Shown here: positions 1-7,173 of the stretch, one piece after another
How the letters are laid out: each line of letters starts with the position of its first letter
How positions within the stretch are numbered: position 1 is the first letter of the stretch
NCBI GenBank assembly: GCA_945861175.1
Contig: CAMATR010000062.1
Coordinates: 1 to 7,830 of the forward strand
Reading direction: 5' to 3'
DNA length: 7,830 nt
DNA from: Chitinophaga pinensis
Lineage (GTDB): Bacteria > Bacteroidota > Bacteroidia > Flavobacteriales_D > Crocinitomicaceae
The notes under the pieces: model-generated
Seen by the model: the letters and a program-made list of their open reading frames with translations, nothing else
Told to the model about the DNA's origin: nothing
Databases searched by the model: none
Position numbers and translations under genes: made by a program

Positions 1-2
1 TT

Positions 3-392
3 AATTTGATAGAAGCTTATGAAAGCATGCTTTCTTTGAACTGTTTAAGTTTTAGAAGTGCTGTATTTTTTATTGATTCATCGTTCATCAATACTGAAAT
101 AATCACCATTTTCGAGAAAAATTTGAATGAAGGTTTAAATTCTCAAGATATAGCAATTCTTAAATCAAAGATTTTTAATATTTACAAAAACATTTCTGAG
201 TCAGGCTTGATGAACAAGACAATAATTTCCAAAATCCTTGATATTATATTAGAATCTAAGGAAAAATTAAACCTTAAAGATTTTATAGAAATTACAACTG
301 AAAAATCGCTTATTTATATGAAGACAAGATATAATCAGGAGTATAGCGAGGAAATAATTGGAATTGATGAATTAACAATTGATATATCATAA
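3..392 (+). CDS. hypothetical protein, 5' end missing from window
   Basis: This reading frame is open to the left edge of the window (the codon at 3-5 is Asn), so what is visible is probably the C-terminal part of a longer protein. A TTG at 6 or the ATG at 27 could serve as a start, but nothing supports either. About 129 residues are visible. They are mostly helical and rich in Ile, Lys, Glu and Asn, with no catalytic motif, signal peptide or membrane segment that I recognise. The TAA stop at 390-392 is 20 bp before the glycosylase-like gene on the same strand, so the two are likely co-transcribed. I do not recognise the family. A role in the same defence-like operon is inferred from position only. 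Confidence 0.55.
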   Translation, partial: NLIEAYESMLSLNCLSFRSAVFFIDSSFINTEIITIFEKNLNEGLNSQDIAILKSKIFNIYKNISESGLMNKTIISKILDIILESKEKLNLKDFIEITTEKSLIYMKTRYNQEYSEEIIGIDELTIDIS

Positions 393-412
393 ATGCCATA
401 TGAACATACTAT

Positions 413-1120
413 ATGGACAAAGAAACACACCCTTTTTTAGAACTAGACAAAATAAACGGCACAACTAAATTAATACTTGATTCTTTCCCTGTATTTGGAA
501 TTACAAATCCAGATAGTGAAGAAAAACAAAAAATTAGAACAAGTGATGGAACTGTACGGTTTTTTTATGGAAGTTGTAAGAGTAGTTTTTGGAGCCTTTA
601 TCATCTACATATAGATCGTAGTTTAATAATACCAATTAATGTTGACAAGGCTATTGAAAGCTTGAAAAATAACAGTATAGCTATGTTAGATATTATAAAG
701 TCATGCGAAAGAAAAGGAATGAGCGCATTAGATTCGGATCTTAAAAAGAGAGAATATAATTCAGGGATGATAGAAGATTTCATCAAAAATGGAGGAATTA
801 AAATTCTATGTACTTCAAAAGGAGTGATGGAGTTACTTCATGAAAAAGTAATGTTCCAAATGAAAGATGTAAAGTATTTAAAATCTGAAACTTCTTCATT
901 ACAGGTGAAAATAATAAACGAATTAGGAGGAGAAATCAATCAAATAAAAAAGGGTATTTGTCGAGTCTATAATTTAAACGGAAAACACATACAAATTCTT
1001 TCAATTCCCTCACCAGGTTCTCCTCAAAGACAATTAAAGCAATTTGGTTTTAATGGTGATGATTGGAGAGTTTATGCAGACCTGTATTTTGAGTTTTCGT
1101 TTAAATGGCTAACCTTATAA
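413..1120 (+). CDS. uracil/hypoxanthine-DNA glycosylase superfamily protein (divergent)
   Basis: The 235-residue protein follows the pattern of the hypoxanthine-DNA glycosylase branch of the UDG fold. It has LDSFP at residues 22-26 (usually LGSFP), FYGSCKSSFW at 51-60 (usually YYGHPRNxFW), a DIIKSCERKGMSALDSDL stretch near 93-110 (family pattern: D-V-x-x-S-C-x-R-x-G-S-L-D-S), an ILCTSKG strand, and a C-terminal SIPSPGS at 197-203 (usually LPSPSPA). Relatives excise deaminated or modified bases from DNA. Here the active-site loops are changed, including loss of the PRN triplet, so the substrate may differ or activity may be lost. The ATG at 413 is set by an in-frame TGA at 401-403. It lies 20 bp after the preceding gene and 11 bp before the HEPN gene, which implies one operon. 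A role in sensing or attacking modified phage DNA is an inference from context. Confidence 0.72.
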   Translation: MDKETHPFLELDKINGTTKLILDSFPVFGITNPDSEEKQKIRTSDGTVRFFYGSCKSSFWSLYHLHIDRSLIIPINVDKAIESLKNNSIAMLDIIKSCERKGMSALDSDLKKREYNSGMIEDFIKNGGIKILCTSKGVMELLHEKVMFQMKDVKYLKSETSSLQVKIINELGGEINQIKKGICRVYNLNGKHIQILSIPSPGSPQRQLKQFGFNGDDWRVYADLYFEFSFKWLTL

Positions 1121-1131
1121 TTTATTGATAA

Positions 1132-2655
1132 ATGATAACCAATCAAACTCACAACCTGCCGCCACGCCTTTTTAATAAAATAGTGGCTGTCCAAGCTGAA
1201 GACACCAACTATGCTGCTGATGAATTAGTAGAATTAGGAGAAGAAATTCTAGCTCAATTGGCAGCGATTGGTTTTGCCGTCTATTTGCATCAGCCAAATC
1301 AGAAGGAAGCATTTAATGATTTTTTAATCAATTTATTCAATAATTCAGGACATGATTATAATGCTGGCCCACTTTACCGTTGGGCTGCAAATATGATCTT
1401 AAATGCCGATGGTGAGTTAGCAAACAAAATCAAACCATTTTTTTGGGAAGAATCTGAAGGTGAATTAATCTTGAATAAACAAATACATCATTTAGCTTCC
1501 CTTAGAAACGAAGTAATGCATGGTTTTTTCGTTTTGCCACCAGAACGTAACAAGCAGGAAGCAGAGAAAGCATCAATAATTTTAGAACAATTTGTTAATT
1601 CTAATCTTTTTGAAACACATTGGGGCGATTTTTCATTTCTCACAAATAATGGATTCAATGGAAATTGGCAGGTTACCGATTCCGATTGGAATCAATTTAA
1701 TTCATGTTTTGATTTTTCAGAGTTAGCAGAGCGTATTCGTTATGAATGGAGCCTTGAATTTACTATTAAAGAGCAAAATTTCTCTTCTGTAAAAGTTAAT
1801 TCAGACAAAGAAATATTAAACGATATTAAAAAATTTGAAAGTTCAAATATTAGGGGCGCATTAGCAATTTGGAATAGTCCAAATGATTTAATTGGAACAG
1901 ATGTGTACAGAATGATTGTGCAAAACTATTCTAATCAAAACTATTTACCTATCTGCTATTCATTTAATAATACTGGTGTAACCTACACTCAAACTTTTCT
2001 ATTGCATCAAATATTAACAGTTTTATCCAAACATGTTGGAGATACTAAAACATTTAAGGATCCAATAAAAGGAATAAGGGAGTTGCGTAAGAAATGTACT
2101 AAAAGGCCAATAGTTGTATTAAATAATATACATATTGGATTATTTAATAATAAACATGCATTAACTATTGTTAATGAACTTTACGAAAACGAAATCATAT
2201 TTATAGGTATTGGGGAACATTACACCTATCTAAATCGGTATTTCAACAAAACATTAAACTTAAAATCAAAATCTAAAATTCCAAAACTTAAAGAGTGGAA
2301 CACATCACTTGTTAATTATTTGAGATTTAAAACCATTGAAAAAAATGTAAATGCAGAAGATGACATCCTCTTAATAGCATCAATAATTAAAAAAATGCTA
2401 TCTACTTTAAAAAAGGGAAATAAAGTTATTGTTAGACAATTTGCAGATAGGCATAATTATCCAATTGAATTTGTAAACGAGGCGTTCTCAATATTGCATC
2501 CATATTTGAGCGTATCTAATAAGTCCTTTGAGTTAGATGAAATGGATGATTTATATGATTTTCCAAAAAAAATAACAGAAAGTTCAAGAATATTTTTAAG
2601 CCTGGGCAGACGGGATATTAAGTTAGAATATAAACATAAAATTCTTTCCCTTTAA
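1132..2655 (+). CDS. HEPN-domain protein with degenerate STAND/AAA-like NTPase region
   Basis: This 507-residue protein has an all-helical N-terminal region (about 1-160) containing RNEVMH at residues 125-130. That is the R-x4-H signature of HEPN RNases, in the usual context after a leucine-rich helix (ASLRNEVMHGFF). From about 240 it resembles a P-loop NTPase in layout but not in key residues. GALAIWNSPNDLIGTDV (242-258) sits where Walker A should be and has no GK[ST]. PIVVLNNIHIG (326-336) sits where Walker B should be, with Asn replacing Asp. A winged-helix-like tail (about 385-480) follows. The start is fixed by an in-frame TAA directly before the ATG. Spacing suggests co-transcription with the glycosylase gene. 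It may be an RNase effector or a pseudo-NTPase partner of the next gene. The HEPN call is good; the NTPase relationship is my reading of the pattern. Confidence 0.7.
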   Translation: MITNQTHNLPPRLFNKIVAVQAEDTNYAADELVELGEEILAQLAAIGFAVYLHQPNQKEAFNDFLINLFNNSGHDYNAGPLYRWAANMILNADGELANKIKPFFWEESEGELILNKQIHHLASLRNEVMHGFFVLPPERNKQEAEKASIILEQFVNSNLFETHWGDFSFLTNNGFNGNWQVTDSDWNQFNSCFDFSELAERIRYEWSLEFTIKEQNFSSVKVNSDKEILNDIKKFESSNIRGALAIWNSPNDLIGTDVYRMIVQNYSNQNYLPICYSFNNTGVTYTQTFLLHQILTVLSKHVGDTKTFKDPIKGIRELRKKCTKRPIVVLNNIHIGLFNNKHALTIVNELYENEIIFIGIGEHYTYLNRYFNKTLNLKSKSKIPKLKEWNTSLVNYLRFKTIEKNVNAEDDILLIASIIKKMLSTLKKGNKVIVRQFADRHNYPIEFVNEAFSILHPYLSVSNKSFELDEMDDLYDFPKKITESSRIFLSLGRRDIKLEYKHKILSL

Positions 2656-2797
2656 GATTTAGATCATGATAAAATAAATTCAATTTTAATTAAAATCTAT
2701 ATAGAGCTTAAATAATACAGCAGAGAATTAAATCCTATAATTAAACAGAACAAATTGCAGGTTTCTAACAGAAATAACAAAAATTTTTGACCAAAAA
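2656..2797. other. AT-rich intergenic spacer with a 14-bp palindrome
   Basis: This 142-bp gap separates the two HEPN genes and is the only sizeable spacer in the left block, so a separate promoter for the second HEPN gene could sit here. It contains a perfect 14-bp palindrome, ATTTTAATTAAAAT, at 2683-2696. An outer pair (AGATTT at 2656-2661 and AAATCT at 2693-2698) overlaps its right arm. I see no GC-rich terminator stem and no convincing TAnnTTTG promoter element of the Bacteroidota type. In DNA this AT-rich, a palindrome can arise by chance. Confidence 0.4.
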
Positions 2798-4353
2798 ATG
2801 AAAGGGAATTTAACACCAATTAATCGCTATTACGAAAGGTATTTAGAATTAAAGTCTAAAATATCCTTTTCAAATGATTTAGAATTCTCAGAAATCATAT
2901 TAAAAAAGCCAACGGAATTAAATAACTTTTTTATGGCTGCATTGGGTCTTAGTACATTAATGCTCAGAATTGGTGCTATAATTCAATTAAGTACTAAACT
3001 TAATGATGGTAACTCAGAAAATGATGCCCTGTTTATGAAACAGGTATTAGATAATTTAAGAGAAACCTTACCATCTGATACCAATTGGAAAAATCTTTGG
3101 ATTGCCGCGGCTGAAAAAGATTCAATTTGGGAAAAGCCTGTATTAATCCCAAAAAATGGCGGACAATCACTATTAGAGAAATTTGTAACTTTTAGAAATA
3201 AATTCGTTCACCAATTCATACAAATTCGTGAATCAGATCTAAATCATCTAAATAAAGCTATTTTAATTTTCGAAGAAATGGAGCAGCTTGTTAAATTATT
3301 TGAAAATTCTGAAATTAAAAGAATAGAAGGTCATTTCTACTTTTTAAAAGGTGAAACAAGGGTAAACTTATTTCCGTTCGTTCAAGAAGGTCTATCAGAT
3401 TCACTTCCATACATATTTCAAGGGTTATACAATAATAAAAAAGAAGTAAAATTATTAAATATTCATTATGGAAACGAGATTCCACAAGACAGTGATAAAT
3501 ACATAGAACCAAGCTTTAAACCACTTAGAGATTCTTTACAAGGTGGAGCAGGTCAAGTATTTGACCATAGTGAAAGAATGAATTACTATAGAGTTTGCTT
3601 TGTAGGAAGAGAACAGGAACAAAATGCAATTGTAAATTGGTGCAAGGCAACAACAGAAAATGGTATATTGCCAATTTTCTCTCCTGCTGGCATGGGAAAA
3701 GGCGCTTTAATTGCCAATACAATTTATGCCCTTCAAGAAGAAAAAATTCCTGTATTATATCATTTTTGTGGCTCTGGGATGCAGAATAGTTTACATAGCA
3801 CTTTATATCATTTAATATTACAAGGAAAGAAAAAACAATGGTGGGATGAACAAGATGAAGATATTAAAAGGAAACTAACCCGTTTACCAAGTAAATATAT
3901 TGAAGTCATTCATCTATTTCAAGATTTACTTAATAATCACTTCAATAACCCAAGAACAAATATTTCAAATAATTTAATCATCATAATAGATGCTTTAGAT
4001 GAAGCTTCAGTAGCTCAACCGTCACTAAACCTTTCGGATTGGTTTATGAAATATAATGAGAAGGATGAGCCTATAGAAGACTGGGGAAGTTCGCCTCATA
4101 TTAAATGGATTTTTAGCTACAGAAAGACTCAAAACAAAAAGGGATATACATTACCTTTTTATAAAAATATTGAGGATATACATAATCTACAACCCTTAGA
4201 AGGTCTGACTAGTTTAGCTGTTGATGTAGCATTAGAAAAATTTAACGTTTCTGATGATTTCAAAAAGGAAGTGCTAATCAAGGGGGCAATTTCTATGTAA
4301 TTAATCCGCTAAATACATCAACTTTAAAAGAAACGTATGTCTTTGTTCATTAG
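2798..4353 (+). pseudogene. HEPN-STAND NTPase, frameshifted and 3'-truncated
   Basis: The uninterrupted frame (2798-4300, 500 residues) has a helical N-terminal HEPN region with RNKFVH at 133-138, a small beta-rich segment (about 178-232), and a STAND-type NTPase module. The module shows VGRE at 269-272, Walker A-like SPAGMGKG at 295-302 (K301, with Gly instead of Ser/Thr after Lys), Walker B LIIIIDALDEAS with D398, D401 and E402, and FSYRKT near 440 at a sensor-like position. The frame stops at TAA 4298-4300. One extra G in the G5 run 4282-4286 would instead give GGNFYVINPLNTSTLKE and read to TAG at 4351-4353. GNF-x-V is what STAND proteins usually show here, so I read this as a frameshift. 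The expected helical and sensor-repeat C-terminus is missing, and sequence from about 4371 belongs to an attC-like element. STAND proteins typically sense a ligand with that C-terminus, so this copy is probably inactive or acts as a fragment. Confidence 0.68.
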
Positions 4354-4370
4354 AAGCAAAAAGTTCCAAG

Positions 4371-4412
4371 TTTGCACGTCACCCCGCCTGACGCAAAACC
4401 CGTGTCAGCGGC
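4371..4412 (-). repeat. truncated attC-like site after the YaaC gene
   Basis: TTTGCACGTCA (4371-4381) and TGACGCAAA (4389-4397) form an inverted repeat around a 7-base loop, with a two-base AC bulge in one arm. To the right, GTCAGCGGC (4404-4412) matches GTTAGCGGC, the reverse complement of the box at 5494-5502, with one change. This arm-plus-box layout resembles one half of an integron attC site. The matching GCCnnTAAC box expected to the left is absent: sequence up to 4353 belongs to the STAND gene remnant. The element therefore looks cut, with the junction between about 4353 and 4371. It lies 11 bp past the YaaC stop codon, the usual place for attC in a cassette. Confidence 0.45.
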
Positions 4413-4423
4413 TGCTCTTCTTT

Positions 4424-5473
4424 TCATGCTGGAAATCTTACGGCGGGTTCCATAAAGTTTTGGTTTGTTATCTCACAAGAAATTTGGTCAATAAACTCCA
4501 TTGGTGCTCCTTTAATAAACTCTGTCAAAAGCCAGTTTTGTGATAGTTTGAAGTGATTAACAAGTGTCAACGGCTCGTATCGTGCAAGTTCACTCAGTCT
4601 GTGCATACAAGCAAACATTATTGTCAATGGATGTTTGTCTACAATGTGATTAACGCTAGTCCTTTTAAAATACCAAAGTGTTGAGGATCCAAAAATGTAA
4701 TGTAGATGTCGTCTATTCGTTTTATGAAAGTCCGTCAACCTTTGAATGTTCCTATCTCTATGCTGTCTTTGACTTGACCAAACGAAATGATTGTTTGATA
4801 TAAATAAATAAGTATTCTCATTACTTCTTGCATTGTCATTGGAAAAGCCGATTGGGGTAATCTTATTGGTTGTATGACCGTTTGCGTAGTTTCCTGTTGT
4901 TTTAAAAGATAGATATACTTCTCTTGTTTCACTGTCCTTTAAAAACGTAGGATTTATAATAGGAATATAAATCTCAGGATAGTGAGTTGTATAGGTTAAT
5001 GAAAATGCTCGATGTATAAAAGGAAGGTTGTAGAGTAAGTCTTTAAAAGATTGTTGATGTCTAACCGTTGTGTTTGGGTCTTCCAAGTAAGTGCTTAGCG
5101 AGTTTAAGATCCCTGCTCTGTGAAATGTAATATGTTCGTTTTCAAGGTTGGTGTTTCCTGCAACCGTTTGTCCCGCGACACCGTGTCTATCAGTAAAAAC
5201 AACATTCTTGACTGTCAAGAGTGCTTTTGCTGCATTCAAAAAACAGTAATAAAGTGTTAGCGGAGACGATGTGTTTGGCAAGTCCAAAGATGCTTTGTAA
5301 AACTCTTTTGCTTGCGTCCAATAAAATGCTGCCTCATTTAATCGCTTACGTCTTAAAAACATCTCCACATAGTCCCAGTGGTCACGAACAAGAATTGTCT
5401 TACTGTTAAAGTCAGGCGACTTGAATGCCTTATGAAGTCCGACTGGTTTACTGTTGATAATTAATTCGTCCAT
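4424..5473 (-). CDS. YaaC-family protein
   Basis: The 349-residue protein fits the YaaC-like family in length and layout. A Trp-containing N-terminal helix region carries A-x-x-FY near 55-60. P-x-x-x-YY-x-FLNAAKALL follows at about 71-86, then HGVAG at 97-101. The C-terminal helical segment at 281-300, HPLTIMFACMHRLSELARYE, holds the family's L-ARYEP pattern. The biochemical function of YaaC proteins is not established, and I assign none. The ATG lies 21 bp from the GCCGCTAAC box at 5494-5502, and the TGA is 11 bp before the next attC-like box. The gene therefore fills a single-gene cassette with almost no spare DNA. Its base composition is visibly less AT-rich than that of its neighbours, which suggests a separate origin. 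The same strand as the next two genes fits cassette orientation. Confidence 0.72.
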   Translation of the reverse strand: MDELIINSKPVGLHKAFKSPDFNSKTILVRDHWDYVEMFLRRKRLNEAAFYWTQAKEFYKASLDLPNTSSPLTLYYCFLNAAKALLTVKNVVFTDRHGVAGQTVAGNTNLENEHITFHRAGILNSLSTYLEDPNTTVRHQQSFKDLLYNLPFIHRAFSLTYTTHYPEIYIPIINPTFLKDSETREVYLSFKTTGNYANGHTTNKITPIGFSNDNARSNENTYLFISNNHFVWSSQRQHRDRNIQRLTDFHKTNRRHLHYIFGSSTLWYFKRTSVNHIVDKHPLTIMFACMHRLSELARYEPLTLVNHFKLSQNWLLTEFIKGAPMEFIDQISCEITNQNFMEPAVRFPA

Positions 5474-5493
5474 ATATTCTGTTTTTTTGAGTT

Positions 5494-5576
5494 GCCGCTA
5501 ACGGATTGCGTGTAGGCGATCGTAGACCTGTGTTGCGCCTGCGGCAGGGTAATATTGCTTACACGCTGTTATGGGC
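5494..5576 (-). repeat. attC-like recombination site between two gene cassettes
   Basis: The outer boxes GCCGCTAAC (5494-5502) and GTTATGGGC (5568-5576) are complementary except at two central positions. Inside them GCGTGTAGGCGAT (5508-5520) pairs with ATTGCTTACACGC (5554-5566) over 13 positions, two of them G-T. The centre (5521-5553) is GC-rich with CCTG/CAGG arms. Outer boxes ending in TAAC and starting with GTTA, inner arms, and a variable centre in about 83 bp match the plan of integron attC sites. On the minus strand the left box reads GTTAGCGGC, close to but not identical with the consensus GTTRRRY. The nuclease stop codon is part of the right box. The alternative is a simple bidirectional hairpin, but the recurrence of the box at 7174-7182 argues against that alone. 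Confidence 0.55.
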
Positions 5577-6042
5577 TGGTTATTTGTAACCAATTTTTAA
5601 TAAATAGAAGAAATGTTTCATCATTGTATTTATTTTCTGATTGATTAAATAATCTTTGTTGGAAATTATTTTGTTTCAATTCTATTTCATTGCCTGAAAT
5701 GAAATTAAGTATTTGGGTAGTAGTAAATATGTAATAATTAACGTCATTTTCTTTTCCAAATATCCACAACATATTTTGATTAAAATATTGAGGTATTTTG
5801 ATTAAAATTTCAGGTTGAAAACCCTTTCCATTTGCAGTTCCAAATCCAATACGTCCTTTAATTTGTGTGGAGAATTTGACTTCAATAAAAAATAATTTTG
5901 GTTGCATAATTGAATTGTCACAGATAATTATGTCAACAACATCTTTATTTTCTAAAAGCACAAAATTACTCGATACAGAAATTATTTCGTTAAAAATTAA
6001 TTTTCTAATATGCTCCTCAAACTCCGATTCGGTTTTAAACAT
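5569..6042 (-). CDS. PD-(D/E)XK nuclease-like protein
   Basis: This 157-residue protein has the core of a PD-(D/E)XK nuclease: an N-terminal helix with Glu residues (EFEEHIRKLIF, 7-17), a strand with NKDVVDIII ending around D37, then PKLFFIEVKF with E54 and K56. The next segment, GRIGFGTANGKGFQPEIL (63-80), is Gly-rich, and a Trp-containing strand (MLWIFG) follows. D37, E54 and K56 would be the metal and catalytic residues. The size is close to a bare catalytic domain, so it may need a partner for targeting. Its ATG is 10 bp after the stop of the EF-hand gene, which implies translation from one mRNA. The stop TAA (5569-5571) lies within the attC-like right box. It could act as a defence effector, a Holliday-junction-type nuclease or an orphan restriction subunit. 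I favour an effector from context only. Confidence 0.6.
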   Translation of the reverse strand: MFKTESEFEEHIRKLIFNEIISVSSNFVLLENKDVVDIIICDNSIMQPKLFFIEVKFSTQIKGRIGFGTANGKGFQPEILIKIPQYFNQNMLWIFGKENDVNYYIFTTTQILNFISGNEIELKQNNFQQRLFNQSENKYNDETFLLFIKNWLQITSP

Positions 6043-6052
6043 TTTCTGAGAT

Positions 6053-7147
6053 TTATCTTAATCCTTTCGTATTCTTATTTATCTTATACAACTGATAGGT
6101 TTGAATACCAGTCAATAAATTATTCGTATTTATTGAAGATTCAACTTCTTTCAACTGGCTTGTTACAGACCTATTTAAATCCTGAAAAGATTCTTGGGTA
6201 ATGTAGCTTAGGTTACTTAATTCACTTACTATATTTTGCTCCATTCTGTATATTGAATACATTAAGTCATCCAATTTATCACCTATATTTGTAAGCTTTT
6301 CAGACACTTCACTTTCCCAATTTGAGTTAAACATTCCAAGTTTATCAAAAGATTCATAAATCTCATAAAAAACTATCATATCTTCTGCCACTATGGCACC
6401 AACCATATTTATTGAATGAAATATTAATAGCTCATAAGTATGAATTTGATTTTTAATAAGATGAATTTGTTCATTTAATTCTTCATCGTTTTTTGTTTGA
6501 CTTATGGATTCAAAAATCAATTGAATATTTTCTTTCTTATTTTTGATATAATTTGAAACTTTAACAAATTTTTGGATGTAACCACGGTCAATATCAATTA
6601 TCAGTTTTTGATTTTTCTGTAATATTTTATTAAAATCATTGCCCTCAATTATATCAATAAATCCATCGTTGTTTTGGTCTAAATCAAGCAGAATTTGAGA
6701 TTTGCTTTTGAATAAGTTTTCAAGGCGGTTAGCTTCAGCAAAACGTTGTTCCTCAAGTTTTTTACTCTCAAATTCTATTAAATAATTTTGTTTAGCTTCT
6801 TTAATATTTATACAAAGTGAAGGTATTATCTCATAAATTAATTTACCGTTTTCATCCGAAGGAAAAATGAACTCTCCATTTTTAACTATTTCTAGTGGTT
6901 TTTTAAACCAATGTTCTGAATTATAAACTCTTATTCCTGACATTGTATAAGGCATCCAAACCTTGTGCTTTAATTTGAATTCAATACTATTAAGTTTAAA
7001 AAAAACTTTCCCTTTTACAGAATCATTGCTTGAAAATAATATAACTGAATCATTCCACTTTTCAAATGGTGTATCAAGCGTAAAAAGATTATTGTTTTGT
7101 TCAAAAAACTTTTTTAATTCATTTTTGGTTAATTCTATGTCTGTCAT
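6053..7147 (-). CDS. EF-hand and coiled-coil protein of unknown function
   Basis: This 364-residue protein contains one textbook EF-hand calcium-binding loop, DQNNDGFIDIIE (157-168), with ligands at loop positions 1, 3, 5, 9 and 12 and Gly at 6. Before it lie a mixed N-terminal domain (about 1-118) with several Trp and Tyr residues and a charged helix (120-150). After it comes a long helical region: about 170-270, then a coiled-coil-like stretch at about 275-345 with regular hydrophobic spacing. There is no signal peptide. FHSINMVGAIVAEDMIVF (243-260) is partly hydrophobic but carries Glu and Asp, so it is probably not a membrane helix. A TAA two codons before the ATG (7151-7153) fixes the start region. 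It is the first gene of a two-gene unit with the nuclease-like gene. I infer a regulatory or sensing role; no named family is claimed. Confidence 0.6.
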   Translation of the reverse strand: MTDIELTKNELKKFFEQNNNLFTLDTPFEKWNDSVILFSSNDSVKGKVFFKLNSIEFKLKHKVWMPYTMSGIRVYNSEHWFKKPLEIVKNGEFIFPSDENGKLIYEIIPSLCINIKEAKQNYLIEFESKKLEEQRFAEANRLENLFKSKSQILLDLDQNNDGFIDIIEGNDFNKILQKNQKLIIDIDRGYIQKFVKVSNYIKNKKENIQLIFESISQTKNDEELNEQIHLIKNQIHTYELLIFHSINMVGAIVAEDMIVFYEIYESFDKLGMFNSNWESEVSEKLTNIGDKLDDLMYSIYRMEQNIVSELSNLSYITQESFQDLNRSVTSQLKEVESSINTNNLLTGIQTYQLYKINKNTKGLR

Positions 7148-7173
7148 TTGTTATCAGTTTTTGTTTTAAACTT

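Noticed and set aside
3315..3789. Open frames overlapping the STAND gene (two on the minus strand, one in another + frame)
   Set aside because: They are shadows of a gene with clear HEPN and NTPase motifs, with no motifs of their own.
4282..4300. Programmed -1 frameshifting in the STAND gene
   Set aside because: There is no X-XXY-YYZ heptamer in the reading frame and no evident downstream stem, and the extended frame also ends after 22 codons. Decay or an indel explains it more simply.
4337..4543. Short + strand open frame after the STAND gene
   Set aside because: It crosses the attC-like element and lies antisense to the YaaC gene, and its Cys/Leu-rich translation has no domain character.
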